Source: CAZQEZ01 sp964592475
GTDB taxonomy: Bacteria; Bacteroidota; Bacteroidia; Cytophagales; Cyclobacteriaceae
Direction of reading: 5' to 3'
NCBI GenBank assembly: GCA_964592475.1
Contig: CAZQEZ010000006.1
Location: 1-60,460, forward strand
Length of the DNA: 60,460 nucleotides
In this document: piece after piece, positions 35,407 to 44,525 of the stretch
Position numbering within the stretch: position 1 is the stretch's first letter
Layout of the letters: each line of letters begins with the position of its first letter
Notes under the pieces: generated by a model
The model's database searches: none
What the model saw: the letters and a program-made list of their open reading frames with translations, nothing else
What the model was told of the DNA's origin: nothing
Position numbers and translations under genes: made by a program

Positions 35407-36276
35407 ATGAGCGTACTAGTAAATAAGGATTCAAAAGTAATAATTCAAGGATTCACGGGTAGTGAAGGGACATTCCATGGCAGTCAAATGATTGAGTACG
35501 GCACTAATGTAGTTGGTGGTGTTACCCCAGGTAAAGGTGGACAAAAACATTTGGACCTGCCGGTATTTAACACAGTATTAGCAGCTAAAGAGAAAACCGG
35601 TGCTAACGTATCGGTTATTTTTGTGCCTCCTCCATTTGCAGCAGATGCTATTATGGAAGCAGCTGATGCCGGTATTAAAGTAATTGTAGCAATTACTGAA
35701 GGTATACCAGTAAATGACATGATATCTGCCAGAAATTACCTGAAAGATAAAGATGTGATTTTAATAGGTCCGAACTGCCCAGGGGTAATTAGTCCTGAAG
35801 AAGCTAAAGTAGGGATTATGCCTGGATTTATTCATAAAAAGGGATCAATAGGGATCGTTTCTCGTTCGGGTACATTAACCTACGAAGCAGTGGATCAAGT
35901 AACTAAAGCAGGTTTGGGTCAATCTACTTGTATAGGTATAGGTGGAGACCCAATAATAGGAACCACTACTAAGGATGCAGTAAAAATGCTTATGGAAGAT
36001 CCGGAAACAGAGGGGATAATTATGATAGGAGAAATAGGTGGTAGCATGGAAGCAGAAGCTGCCTACTGGATCAAAGAACACGGCACTAAGCCAGTGGTTG
36101 GATTTATTGCCGGACAAACAGCACCTCCAGGCAAAAGGATGGGGCATGCTGGTGCGATCATTGGTGGCGAAGCTGATACCGCTGCTGCTAAAATGAAAAT
36201 TATGAAGGAGTGTGGAATTACCACGGTAGAGTCTCCGGCGCATTTAGGTGAAACTATTGCTAATCTTTTGAAATGA
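35407..36276 (+). CDS. sucD: Succinyl-CoA ligase alpha subunit
   Basis: TCA-cycle enzyme coupling succinyl-CoA cleavage to NTP synthesis, 289 residues. The phosphohistidine is H247 in GHAGAIIGG. The CoA-binding GFTGSEGTFHGSQ is near residue 16 and the NCPGVI segment near residue 123. The beta subunit gene sucC is not in this window. It has its own promoter and terminator and appears monocistronic. It can consume the succinyl-CoA made by the mutase encoded about 8 kb away. Confidence 0.98.
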   Translation: MSVLVNKDSKVIIQGFTGSEGTFHGSQMIEYGTNVVGGVTPGKGGQKHLDLPVFNTVLAAKEKTGANVSVIFVPPPFAADAIMEAADAGIKVIVAITEGIPVNDMISARNYLKDKDVILIGPNCPGVISPEEAKVGIMPGFIHKKGSIGIVSRSGTLTYEAVDQVTKAGLGQSTCIGIGGDPIIGTTTKDAVKMLMEDPETEGIIMIGEIGGSMEAEAAYWIKEHGTKPVVGFIAGQTAPPGKRMGHAGAIIGGEADTAAAKMKIMKECGITTVESPAHLGETIANLLK

Positions 36277-36302
36277 TATAAGATTTACTTTAATTAGTAA
36301 AA

Positions 36303-36350
36303 TACATAAAAAGGCCCTTGGTATATGATGATCAAGGGCCTTTTTATGTA
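36303..36350. terminator. Terminator after sucD
   Basis: An 18-bp perfect stem (36303-36320 with 36333-36350) around a 12-nt loop. The core is AAAAAGGCCCTTG / CAAGGGCCTTTTT, so A and T tracts flank the GC core on both strands and it could act in either direction. Confidence 0.92.
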
Positions 36351-36450
36351 TTAAAGAGAATATTTGGTAATTATTTAAGCAATTTCATCTTATAACTGTT
36401 ATAGTTAAAGATTGAACACATATTTTTTTAAATTTAAAAACACATATTTT

Positions 36451-37509
36451 ATGTCTAACAAAAATGTTCTTGATATTCTTGGCGATAAAGCCAAAGACTT
36501 ACTCAATCATACCTGCAATACTGTACCGAAAGAAAATTTACATCTGCCGGGTCCGGATTTTGTTGACCGGATTTTTATCAATTCCAACCGAAGTCCTCAA
36601 GTGCTGAGAAATATTAATGCTATTATCAACCATGGTCGTTTGGCGGGTACCGGCTACGTGAGTATTTTACCGGTGGATCAAGGAATTGAACATACTGCAG
36701 GAGCATCTTTCGCTCCCAATCCTGAATACTTTGACCCTGAGAATATAATTTTGCTAGCCCTGGAAGGTGGATGTAACGCGGTAGCTACCACATTTGGAAA
36801 TTTAGGGATGATGTCACGTAAATATGCTCATAAGATACCATTTATCGTGAAAATCAATCACAATGAATTAATGACCTACCCCAATTCTTACAATCAGATT
36901 TTATTTGGTTCAGTGGATGAGGCATGGGACTTAGGGGCCGCGGCAGTTGGTGCTACTGTTTATTTTGGCTCTACTGAATCTGACAGACAAATAATCGAGA
37001 TTGCTGAAGCTTTTGAGCGAGCACATGAATTGGGAATGGCCACTATTTTGTGGTGCTATACCCGAAATGATGATTTTAAAAAAGACGGCAAAGATTATCA
37101 TACTGCTGCTGACCTTACCGGGCAGGCCAACCACCTGGGAGTGACCATACAAGCCGATATTATCAAACAAAAAGCACCAACCAATAATGGTGGTTTTAAA
37201 GATATTAAATTTGGTAAAACACATCCTGACATGTATGAAAAATTGGCCAGTGATCATCCGATTGATTTAACCCGCTATCAGGTAATCAATTGCTATAATG
37301 GAAGGGCCGGCTTAATTAATTCTGGTGGAGCTTCCGGGGGTGAATCCGACTTGCAGGATGCTGTAGAGACTGCAGTAATTAATAAAAGAGCAGGAGGGAT
37401 GGGACTAATTTCCGGTCGCAAAGCTTTTCAACGAAGTCGCAGAGATGGGGTTGAGCTTTTGCATGCTATCCAAGATGTGTACCTGTCTGATGAAATAACA
37501 ATAGCATAA
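36451..37509 (+). CDS. fbaB: Class I fructose-bisphosphate aldolase (FbaB/DhnA type)
   Basis: Schiff-base aldolase of glycolysis and gluconeogenesis, 352 residues from ATG 36451. Characteristic stretches are YVSILPVDQGIEHTAG near residue 66, GNLGMMSRKYAHKIPFIVKINHNE near residue 112 with a Lys in the active-site region, and the late GAGGMGLISGRKAF-like segment (RAGGMGLISGRKAFQR) that binds phosphate. The frame is open from 36412, but those 13 residues are rich in Phe, Lys and Asn and look like leader sequence. It ends before a hairpin shared with the regulator gene. Confidence 0.95.
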   Translation: MSNKNVLDILGDKAKDLLNHTCNTVPKENLHLPGPDFVDRIFINSNRSPQVLRNINAIINHGRLAGTGYVSILPVDQGIEHTAGASFAPNPEYFDPENIILLALEGGCNAVATTFGNLGMMSRKYAHKIPFIVKINHNELMTYPNSYNQILFGSVDEAWDLGAAAVGATVYFGSTESDRQIIEIAEAFERAHELGMATILWCYTRNDDFKKDGKDYHTAADLTGQANHLGVTIQADIIKQKAPTNNGGFKDIKFGKTHPDMYEKLASDHPIDLTRYQVINCYNGRAGLINSGGASGGESDLQDAVETAVINKRAGGMGLISGRKAFQRSRRDGVELLHAIQDVYLSDEITIA

Positions 37510-37514
37510 ATAAA

Positions 37515-37548
37515 TATCCCGAAATCTACTTTTACAGATTTCGGGATA
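37515..37548. terminator. Bidirectional terminator, aldolase/Crp regulator
   Basis: A 13-bp perfect stem TATCCCGAAATCT / AGATTTCGGGATA with an 8-nt loop lies between two convergent genes. T tracts are weak on both sides, so its strength is uncertain. Confidence 0.7.
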
Positions 37549-37563
37549 AATGGCTAAACAAAT

Positions 37564-38268
37564 TTATAATGCATCATAATTTTTAATTAATAGCCTGCGA
37601 CGGTTGTAAGAAATAATATTTTCATTCTCCATTTGCTTTAATAGCATGGATGTACGCTGACGCGATGTGCCTGTGAGTGAAGCTATATCTTGGTGTGTGA
37701 GTCCTAGTTTTATTTCTATTTCAAAGCCCAAACCAATTTTTTTACCAAATCGATCAGCCATATCTTTTAAAACAAATTTAATTCGATCTTCGCTACTTTT
37801 GAAGTGAAGTTGCTCAATTTTTGTTTCCAGCCGAATCATTTTTTCATTGGCTATTTTAAAAACTGATATACTCAGATTAGCTATTTCCTGTAGCAACTCC
37901 ATCCAGTTTTGTTGTTTAATAATACATACCAGGCTATCCTCTATTGATATGGCATGTATAGTTTCATCTGCGCCAGAGTTTTCCATATACAGTTTTCCAA
38001 AAATCTCACCCTGACCTAATATATCAAGTACTCTTTCCTTACCTTTTTTATTAATTTTAGTTAGCTTCACGTGGCCTCTCTTAAGAAAATAAATATGATT
38101 ATGAGACCAATCCTGCCATTGTATCAAGCTTTTTTTTTCATATTCTTTCATAGTAGCCCTGTTACTTACCATTTTCCGCTCTTCTTCATTCAGGGCTTTT
38201 ATGATGTTAAACTCTTTTAAATACCAAATTTTATCGTCTATTGATTTTTCTATTGTTTTTGTCTGCAT
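37564..38268 (-). CDS. Crp/Fnr-family transcriptional regulator
   Basis: 234-residue DNA-binding regulator. The N-terminal cyclic-nucleotide-binding-like beta roll includes HIYFLKRGHVKLTKINKKGKER near residue 58 and GQGEIFG near residue 84. The C-terminal winged helix has GLTHQDIASLTGTSRQRTSMLLKQM near residue 188. No Fnr-type Cys cluster is seen, so oxygen sensing by an Fe-S centre is unlikely. It is divergent from a broken AhpD-like gene and an FMN reductase, which may have been its targets. Confidence 0.93.
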   Translation of the reverse strand: MQTKTIEKSIDDKIWYLKEFNIIKALNEEERKMVSNRATMKEYEKKSLIQWQDWSHNHIYFLKRGHVKLTKINKKGKERVLDILGQGEIFGKLYMENSGADETIHAISIEDSLVCIIKQQNWMELLQEIANLSISVFKIANEKMIRLETKIEQLHFKSSEDRIKFVLKDMADRFGKKIGLGFEIEIKLGLTHQDIASLTGTSRQRTSMLLKQMENENIISYNRRRLLIKNYDAL

Positions 38269-38380
38269 ATTTCTGTCCTGTTTATGACACTTGGTGTTTT
38301 AAAACTACAAACTATCAACCTAATAAAAAATAAAGAAGTTAGAAGATTTAAAAGGTTTTTAATATAAAATTTGTTAAAAC

Positions 38381-38670
38381 ATGAAAACGATAAATGTTCC
38401 AACAAAATCAGCGGCGGATCTGCATCCTTTGATCTCAAACTGGATGCTATTGTAAAATTGGCCAAAGGCATAGCGGAGAAAAGAGGGCAGGTAGACGACC
38501 AACTGGTAGATGAGTATTTTGCACTGGGATTTGATGAATGCAACCTGGTAGAAGTAATAGTGGCGTGGCGGTGGGCGAAAAAACCATTACCAATATGGTT
38601 CACAATGTTACCCATATCCCCGATTGATTTTTCTAAAGCACCAGTACTGCGCGAAACTTCTTATGCCTAG
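38381..38670 (+). pseudogene. AhpD/carboxymuconolactone-decarboxylase-family gene, broken
   Basis: Three lesions break this alkylhydroperoxidase-like gene. It opens with MKTINVPTK (38381), the family start, then jumps in another frame to SGGSASFDLKLDAIVKLAKG, so the region with the catalytic CxxC is deleted. Next, a tandem TGGCG duplication at 38561-38570 shifts the frame: the family-like VGEKTITNMVHNVTHIP appears only in the shifted frame. One extra base near 38619-38622 then restores the frame for IDFSKAPVL. A 99-residue open frame (38371-38670) remains but contains the shifted nonsense segment. It is considered non-functional. The FMN reductase gene follows. Confidence 0.8.
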
Positions 38671-38779
38671 TGTGTTAATTAAATGAAATTGTATTGCATT
38701 TCATTTTATTTTATTTTATTATCCATTGGTAAGTTCAATACTTCGTAATCATAAAATAAATAATTAAAAATAATTAAAA

Positions 38780-39535
38780 ATGGAAATTAAACTTAATACC
38801 TACCAACAAAAGCTAAACCAGGAAAACCCGTTTGATTTTTCCGGTTTGAAAGCTGTTTTTATTAATTGCACCTTGAAAAAATCCCCAGCTTTGTCTCATA
38901 CGGAAGGAATTATTACCATGGCTTCCACTATCATGCAAGCCAATGGAATAACTACGGAGATTATTCGGCCGGTCGATCATCAAATTGCTTTCGGGGTTTA
39001 CCCTGATATGACCGAACATGGCTGGGAAGAGGACGAATGGCCAGCAATCCAGCAAAAAGTAATGTCCGCCGATATTCTGGTGATGGGCACACCCATCTGG
39101 CTGGGAGAAAAATCTTCAGTAGCCAGTCTTGTTATTGAAAGACTATATGGCTATTCTTCCAGTCTTAATCAACATGGACAATATGCTTATTATGGAAAAG
39201 TGGGAGGGTGTCTGGTTACCGGTAATGAAGATGGTGTGAAGCATTGTGCCATGAACATTTTATACTCTCTTCAGCATTTAGGCTACACGATTCCCCCTCA
39301 GGCAGATGCAGGATGGATAGGTGAGGCAGGGCCCGGCCCCTCATATCTGGATGAAGGTTCGGGAGGCTTGACAAATGATTTTACCAATCGTAACACAACC
39401 TTTATGGTCTGGAACCTAATGCATATGGCCCTGATGTTGAAAAGTTATGAAGGTATACCTGCTTATGGCAATCAAAGATCATTATGGGATGCTGGCGCTA
39501 TTGAAGGTCACGACAATCCTGAATACCGGATATAA
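38780..39535 (+). CDS. NAD(P)H-dependent FMN reductase / flavodoxin-fold oxidoreductase
   Basis: 251-residue protein with the NADPH-dependent FMN reductase fold: AVFINCTLKKSPALSHTEGI near residue 25 forms the phosphate-binding loop region, and LVMGTPIWLGEKSSVASLVIERL near residue 94 the second flavin loop. GGCLVTGNEDGVKH near residue 137 completes the fold. Likely an FMN-dependent reductase of quinones or nitro compounds. It lies downstream of the broken AhpD-like gene and may have worked with it under the Crp/Fnr regulator. Confidence 0.9.
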   Translation: MEIKLNTYQQKLNQENPFDFSGLKAVFINCTLKKSPALSHTEGIITMASTIMQANGITTEIIRPVDHQIAFGVYPDMTEHGWEEDEWPAIQQKVMSADILVMGTPIWLGEKSSVASLVIERLYGYSSSLNQHGQYAYYGKVGGCLVTGNEDGVKHCAMNILYSLQHLGYTIPPQADAGWIGEAGPGPSYLDEGSGGLTNDFTNRNTTFMVWNLMHMALMLKSYEGIPAYGNQRSLWDAGAIEGHDNPEYRI

Positions 39536-39676
39536 ATAGTAAATCTCTGACACAAATTCGCGTGAATTGTTAATACCCTAAAAAAATATTGATAGGTTTG
39601 AGACATTGGAAAAGTTGGTTCTAGGTGAAATTGTGAGGATAATTGAGTTTTTACTTATTGTTTATTGAAAGAATAA

Positions 39677-40132
39677 ATGTATACCAGGCAAGAAGCATCA
39701 CGTATTAAACAAGCATTCTGGACAACTTATGGTCAATATATGCGTCCCGTACCCTCAGCTAGTGGTGAAAAAGTAAATTGGGTTAACTACAAAACCGGTA
39801 TTAAGCATCTTTTTTTTCGAATGCACGCTAATAAGCAAAAAGCTTTTATAGCTATCGAGCTTAATAATCAAAACCTAACTATGCAGCAATCTCACTGGGA
39901 TCAATTAATCGAGCTAAAACCTCTGTTAGAAACCGAACTTCAGGAGGAGTGGGAGTGGCTTTCTATGATGAATGATGAATATGGTAAAATAGTAAGTATG
40001 GTAAAAAAGGAAATAGATGAAGTCAATATTTTTAATCAAGATGATTGGCCACAAATAATTTCCTTTTTTAAACCCCGTATTATTGCTTTAGATTCGTTCT
40101 GGAGCTTTGCTCGTTATACATTTGAAATTTAA
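39677..40132 (+). CDS. DUF4268 protein
   Basis: Stand-alone 151-residue DUF4268 domain: QAFWTTYGQYMRPVPSA near residue 12, VNWVNYKTGIKHLFFRM near residue 32, and the C-terminal DDWPQIISFFKPRIIALDSFW. In other proteins this domain occurs C-terminal to predicted nuclease or restriction-related modules. No such partner is present here and the function is unknown. No signal peptide is seen. The start at 39677 is the first ATG of the frame. Confidence 0.88.
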   Translation: MYTRQEASRIKQAFWTTYGQYMRPVPSASGEKVNWVNYKTGIKHLFFRMHANKQKAFIAIELNNQNLTMQQSHWDQLIELKPLLETELQEEWEWLSMMNDEYGKIVSMVKKEIDEVNIFNQDDWPQIISFFKPRIIALDSFWSFARYTFEI

Positions 40133-40172
40133 AAAAACTATTCCCCGGAAAGATTTAATCGAGTTATGTTAA

Positions 40173-41777
40173 TTATAACTCATTAGTCATTTCTGTTTCA
40201 AAATCGTTCGGATTCACCCAGCCCCAGTTTAATGTGCTATCTCCTTGCATATATCGCTCATAAAAGTTGCGACCATTCTCATTGCCATAGGCATATTCAT
40301 CAAAAACATGACCTTCTCCAAACATCCGGGGGTCACCTTCTTCTTTAAGCTTGGTGAATAATTCATTTTTCATTTGCTCTTTAAGCGTTGCAAATTCGGG
40401 GTCATTAGCCAAATTATTGATGTTCTCCGGATCTTCAATCAAGTCGTAAAGCTCTTCTTGAGGTCTTTTGCCGAATGATAATTGCCAGTATTTATCCTCT
40501 ATTTCACCACGTCTTAATTCTAAAATCATGGTTTTAGTAGGGCTTCCATCAGTATTTAAATAACCTGTTTCAGGATTACCAGCCGGCCATCTATCGGGTT
40601 CAAAATTGTGCAAATACAAAAAGTCATTTTTAACCAGTCCACGTATTGGATAACCCCAATCGTTTGGTCTACCCACATCATGGCGCTCTTTGCCTACCAA
40701 TACATAATTTCTTTCCGGATTGACGTGGCCTGCTTTTTCATCAAAGAAAATATCAGTCAGACTTCGGCCGGTAATTGGTTGCATACCACTTTCTTCTTCT
40801 TTTACTTCGGCAAGCTCAAGAAAGGTAGGTGCAAAATCAATAAAGCTTACAAAATCGTCTACAACGCGACCGGGGTTTTTAATGCCATTGGGCCACATGA
40901 TTGCCATGGGTAGGTGGGTGGCATATTCATAAGCCTGACCTTTTACCCTAGGAAAAGGCATGCCATTATCAGAAGTAACAATGACCAATGTATTATCCAA
41001 TTCTCCTTCTTTCTCTAATATTTGAAGCATCTTTTGCAATTCATGATCAAAATATTCAATTTCGAAAGCATAATCCAACATATCGTGTCTTACCGAATCA
41101 TTATCGGGCCAAAAAGCCGGAACATGATCAATATCAGATGGTCTTTTCCCCGCCAGTTTAGCTCCGGATTTGAACTCATACCTCCTGTGAGGCTCTAGGC
41201 TCGTGTACCAAAAACAAAATGGCTCATTTTCTTCTCGATCACTTAAGAAATCTTCAAAATTTTTGGTGTAATCATAATCATGTATAAATTCTGTGGGCGG
41301 ATTTACTGTGTACTTATTATATCCCGGTCCGCAGATTGATTTTCTTTCCCCATTCACAAACGGGTTATAACCTTTAGCTGTATAGCCTACGTGGTAGCCA
41401 TTTTCCATCAGCACATCCGTGTAAGTTTTAAATTTAGTAGGCCAATGAACAATGTGGTTGCCACCAGCCTCCAGTTGCCATGTATTTCTACCGGTAAGGA
41501 TGCTGGCTCGTGATGGCGAGCATTTTGAATTGGGAGTATAAGCATTCGTAAATAAAATACCTTGACGAGCCACCCTATCAAAAGCCGGAGTTTTAACCCA
41601 CTGTGTACCGTAAGCTCCCATATGAGGAAAACTGATGTCATCTGCTAATGCAAATAGAATATTAGGTTTTTTAATTTCAGATTGCTTTTCTTTTTGGCAG
41701 GAAATAAATAATAGGATAATCAAGAAAAATATAGCGAATGGTTTTATTAATGAACATTTAGAATTCATAATTTTCAA
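40173..41777 (-). CDS. Sulfatase lipoprotein
   Basis: 534-residue type I sulfatase with a lipoprotein signal (Cys27 in FISCQ). The formylglycine motif is CSPSR at residues 86-90, the Cys type. The metal-binding Asp pair appears as LADDISFPH near residue 45 and the later TSDNGMPFP near residue 267. The order of domains is normal and the C terminus is complete. It is probably anchored in the outer membrane or periplasm, desulfating a glycan such as a sulfated algal or host polysaccharide. The maturase gene is not in the window. Confidence 0.93.
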   Translation of the reverse strand: MKIMNSKCSLIKPFAIFFLIILLFISCQKEKQSEIKKPNILFALADDISFPHMGAYGTQWVKTPAFDRVARQGILFTNAYTPNSKCSPSRASILTGRNTWQLEAGGNHIVHWPTKFKTYTDVLMENGYHVGYTAKGYNPFVNGERKSICGPGYNKYTVNPPTEFIHDYDYTKNFEDFLSDREENEPFCFWYTSLEPHRRYEFKSGAKLAGKRPSDIDHVPAFWPDNDSVRHDMLDYAFEIEYFDHELQKMLQILEKEGELDNTLVIVTSDNGMPFPRVKGQAYEYATHLPMAIMWPNGIKNPGRVVDDFVSFIDFAPTFLELAEVKEEESGMQPITGRSLTDIFFDEKAGHVNPERNYVLVGKERHDVGRPNDWGYPIRGLVKNDFLYLHNFEPDRWPAGNPETGYLNTDGSPTKTMILELRRGEIEDKYWQLSFGKRPQEELYDLIEDPENINNLANDPEFATLKEQMKNELFTKLKEEGDPRMFGEGHVFDEYAYGNENGRNFYERYMQGDSTLNWGWVNPNDFETEMTNEL

Positions 41778-41836
41778 GTTTTAGTTGTTCAAAAATACGT
41801 TATTTATATAAAAATAAAAGTATACCTTTTATTCCT

Positions 41837-42835
41837 TTACCACCTAATCAAAGCAGATGCCCAGCTAAAGCCGCTACCGAAGGCAGCCAAACAAATCAAA
41901 TCACCTTTATTTATTTTACCTTCGGCCCAGGCTTCACTTAAAGCAATGGGTATACTGGCACCGGTGGTATTTCCATAGCGCATTATATTGTTATAAATTT
42001 GGTTATTGCTAAGCGCTAGTTTCTGTTGTATAAAGTTACTTATTCGCAAATTAGCTTGATGGGGAATTACTAAATTTATATCTTCTTTTTTCACGTTGTT
42101 TGCCAGCAGAGCTTCCATTATTACTTCCATAAATCTTACTACGGCGTGTTTAAATACCGCAGTACCATTCATGTATGGTTTAGTAGTTTCACTGTCTATC
42201 ATTTCGTGCGTCAGCCTTTTATGCCGGCTACTTCCCGGATCTTTGCCATATAGCTCTTCAGCAAATCGGCCATCTGCATGTAAGTGAGTAGATAGTACAC
42301 CACTATTATCTTCATCCGATGCCTGCATTACTACTGCACCTGCACCATCCCCAAAAATTACAGCTACATTTCTACCCCTGTCATTCATCTCCAATCCACT
42401 GGATTGTATTTCTGCACCTACTACTAATATTGTTTTGTACATTCCGGTTTTTATAAACTGGTCAGCTACAGATAGCCCATAAATAAAGCCGGAACACGCG
42501 TTACGAATATCAAGAGCGCCAATGCCTTCCAGTCCCATTTCTCGTTGTAACAATACACCTGATCCAGGAAAGAAATAATCGGGCGTGATGGTGGCAAATA
42601 CAATAAAATCAACATCTTTTTCATCCAGGTTAGCTCTTTGCAATGCCATTCGAGCCGCTTTTGCCGACATATTGGCCACGGTATCTTTATCAGGATCAAA
42701 AAAACGACGTTCTGATATCCCGGTTCTCTCTTTTATCCATTCGTCAGAAGTATCCATCAATTGAGAGAGGTCTTCATTGGTAACTACTTTCTCAGGTACA
42801 TAATGACCTACTCCGGCAATAATCGATTGTTTCAT
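41837..42835 (-). CDS. fabH: 3-oxoacyl-ACP synthase III (FabH family)
   Basis: Initiating condensing enzyme of type II fatty acid synthesis, joining acyl-CoA to malonyl-ACP. 332 residues with Cys114 in NACSGFIYGL, His in IPHQANLRI and Asn in NTTGASIPIAL, the full catalytic triad. The start MKQSIIAGVGHYVPEK is normal. Bacteroidota often carry several FabH paralogues, so this copy could serve fatty acid, branched-chain or secondary lipid pathways. It is transcribed in the same direction as the sulfatase and TPR genes. Confidence 0.94.
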   Translation of the reverse strand: MKQSIIAGVGHYVPEKVVTNEDLSQLMDTSDEWIKERTGISERRFFDPDKDTVANMSAKAARMALQRANLDEKDVDFIVFATITPDYFFPGSGVLLQREMGLEGIGALDIRNACSGFIYGLSVADQFIKTGMYKTILVVGAEIQSSGLEMNDRGRNVAVIFGDGAGAVVMQASDEDNSGVLSTHLHADGRFAEELYGKDPGSSRHKRLTHEMIDSETTKPYMNGTAVFKHAVVRFMEVIMEALLANNVKKEDINLVIPHQANLRISNFIQQKLALSNNQIYNNIMRYGNTTGASIPIALSEAWAEGKINKGDLICLAAFGSGFSWASALIRW

Positions 42836-42854
42836 TTAATGTATGTTGTTTTTG

Positions 42855-44069
42855 TTAATTGCAAAGTTCCTTCAAAAGATCATCTATCTGTTTTTGATCG
42901 TAGCCCAAAGCTAAAGCAGTATCAAATGATTTACATGCTTTACGTTTTTTACCTTGTAAAGCAAAGGCATAGCTTTTATAATAAAATGCCTGGGCATCCT
43001 CGTTATTCAATTGAAGTAATTTATCAAAATCCTGATGGGCTAAATCGAATTCGTTGAGTATCATATATATATAGCCTCTATTAAGATAACCCAATCTATC
43101 ATCTGGCCTGAAGCGGATATATCGATTGAAACTATTGATAGCAGCAGGGTATCTTCGCATTTCCATAAAGGTAAGGCCTTGATAACGAACTACTTCTATT
43201 TGATCAGGGTAATAATCACTGATGGTTTGCCAATCTTTTACCGCTTGCTCATTATTATCAACTTGCTTAAATGCATAGGCCCGGTTATACAAAGCTTCAA
43301 GATTAATTGAATCGGCATTGAGCCAGTCGGTATAGTATTTTATTGCTTTTTCAAAATTTTCATCCTGATAATACAAACGGGCAAGTGCCTGAAAACCTGG
43401 TACGAATAATGAATCTATGGCAATGCTTTTTTCAAAAAAACTGACAGCCTTCGCGGTGTCATTTTTATCTAAAAATAAATAACCTAAATTATAATAAGCT
43501 GATGCATTTTTCGGGTTTATTTCTAAAGCAGTATAAAGCATGCGTTGTGCATCCTTGTATTCACCCGTGTTTATTTTGAGGTTTGCATGGTCAATTAATA
43601 TATTTTCATTGCTGGCGTAAAAATCATAGGCAATTTGAAAATTCTTATCGGCCATTTCGTAATTTTCTTGTTTCTGTCTTATTCGCCCGGCCAATTGATA
43701 TAAAGAAGACAAGTCCTTTTTTACTTTTTCGTATTTTTGATAATGTTTGCTGCCTTTTACAGTATCAATTGATTCTTCATAAGGAACTAAAGTGTATTCT
43801 TTTTCTTTCTCCTTTAAAATATCAATGGCTATATTGCTGTAGGAAATTGCTTTACTTAATTCATTTTGTTGATAATAAACTTCTGCCAGGCGTAAAGCAC
43901 CGGCAATGCTAGTCGGTTGCTCTTGTAAATACTGATGCAATAATTCAATTGCTTGGCTGGTATCTTTTTGGGTTAATGCAAACTCGGCAAGGTATAACTT
44001 TTCTTTAGTTAAATCCTGGGCAAATAATGAAGTTGAAATGAAACAAGTGAAAATGATAATTTTTTTCAT
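42855..44069 (-). CDS. Periplasmic TPR protein
   Basis: Secreted tetratricopeptide-repeat protein. From the preferred ATG at 44069 the signal peptide is MKKIIIFTCFISTSLFAQ (about 18 residues). The mature protein contains about nine or ten TPRs, seen from repeated A-Y-x-x-G-x-x-Y patterns: NASAYYNLGYLFLDKNDTA, LNADSINLEALYNRAYAFK and DDRLGYLNRGYIYMILNEFD. It likely scaffolds an envelope complex. It starts about 20 bp before the FabH gene and is transcribed in the same direction. Confidence 0.9.
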   Translation of the reverse strand: MKKIIIFTCFISTSLFAQDLTKEKLYLAEFALTQKDTSQAIELLHQYLQEQPTSIAGALRLAEVYYQQNELSKAISYSNIAIDILKEKEKEYTLVPYEESIDTVKGSKHYQKYEKVKKDLSSLYQLAGRIRQKQENYEMADKNFQIAYDFYASNENILIDHANLKINTGEYKDAQRMLYTALEINPKNASAYYNLGYLFLDKNDTAKAVSFFEKSIAIDSLFVPGFQALARLYYQDENFEKAIKYYTDWLNADSINLEALYNRAYAFKQVDNNEQAVKDWQTISDYYPDQIEVVRYQGLTFMEMRRYPAAINSFNRYIRFRPDDRLGYLNRGYIYMILNEFDLAHQDFDKLLQLNNEDAQAFYYKSYAFALQGKKRKACKSFDTALALGYDQKQIDDLLKELCN

Positions 44070-44266
44070 TAATAGATTTTTTTCATTGCTATTAACATAC
44101 AACGGCTAAATTAAAAAGAATAAGATAATTAATTGATAAATTGTAATATTAAAGGAATATTGGCATGAAAAAGTAGGCATGAACTTGGTTAGTTAGGATC
44201 AGACATTAAAATTTCGGTAAAATAATAAACCAGCTTGAACTTGAATAATTAATCAGGTGCTTATCG

Positions 44267-44446
44267 TTATACTTTCTCTAGTTTGCCTGAAATTTCTCCT
44301 TTAAGATCGTAGAGAAATGATGCCATATAAAGAGATTTAAGGCGACTTCGGAATCTAAAATAATGTACCAGTAGTGAAAAAGACATGAGGAATAGGAGAG
44401 GAGCGTAGTTGTAATTTAAATCAGCTATTTCAAAAATATTAGCCAT
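44267..44446 (-). CDS. Possible 59-residue small membrane protein
   Basis: ATG at 44444-44446 (minus) to TAA at 44267. The peptide starts MANIFEIADLNYNYAPLLFL and has one hydrophobic segment (residues about 14-28) followed by a basic stretch FRFRSRLKS and a polar tail. It is 80 bp past the stop of the thioredoxin-like gene, just after its terminator. A membrane anchor with positive-inside tail is plausible, but no relative is known to me, and it may not be expressed. Confidence 0.35.
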   Translation of the reverse strand: MANIFEIADLNYNYAPLLFLMSFSLLVHYFRFRSRLKSLYMASFLYDLKGEISGKLEKV

Positions 44447-44469
44447 TAATATAATTAGAAATAAAAAAA

Positions 44470-44500
44470 AGAAGGTGCTAAAATTATTTTAGCACCTTCT
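44470..44500 (-). terminator. Terminator of thioredoxin-like gene
   Basis: 14-bp perfect stem AGAAGGTGCTAAAA / TTTTAGCACCTTCT around a 3-nt loop. On the minus strand eight T follow directly. It lies 26 bp after the stop codon of the thioredoxin-like gene. Confidence 0.92.
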
Positions 44501-44525
44501 CATATATATTTACTGCATCAATTGC

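Noticed and set aside
40161..40181. Hairpin GAGTTAT/ATAACTC as terminator between DUF4268 and the sulfatase
   Set aside because: It extends into the sulfatase coding end, the stem is AT-rich and there is no T run.
40608..40932. Plus-strand frames opposite the sulfatase gene
   Set aside because: Antisense to a complete sulfatase with a formylglycine motif; composition looks like translated antisense.
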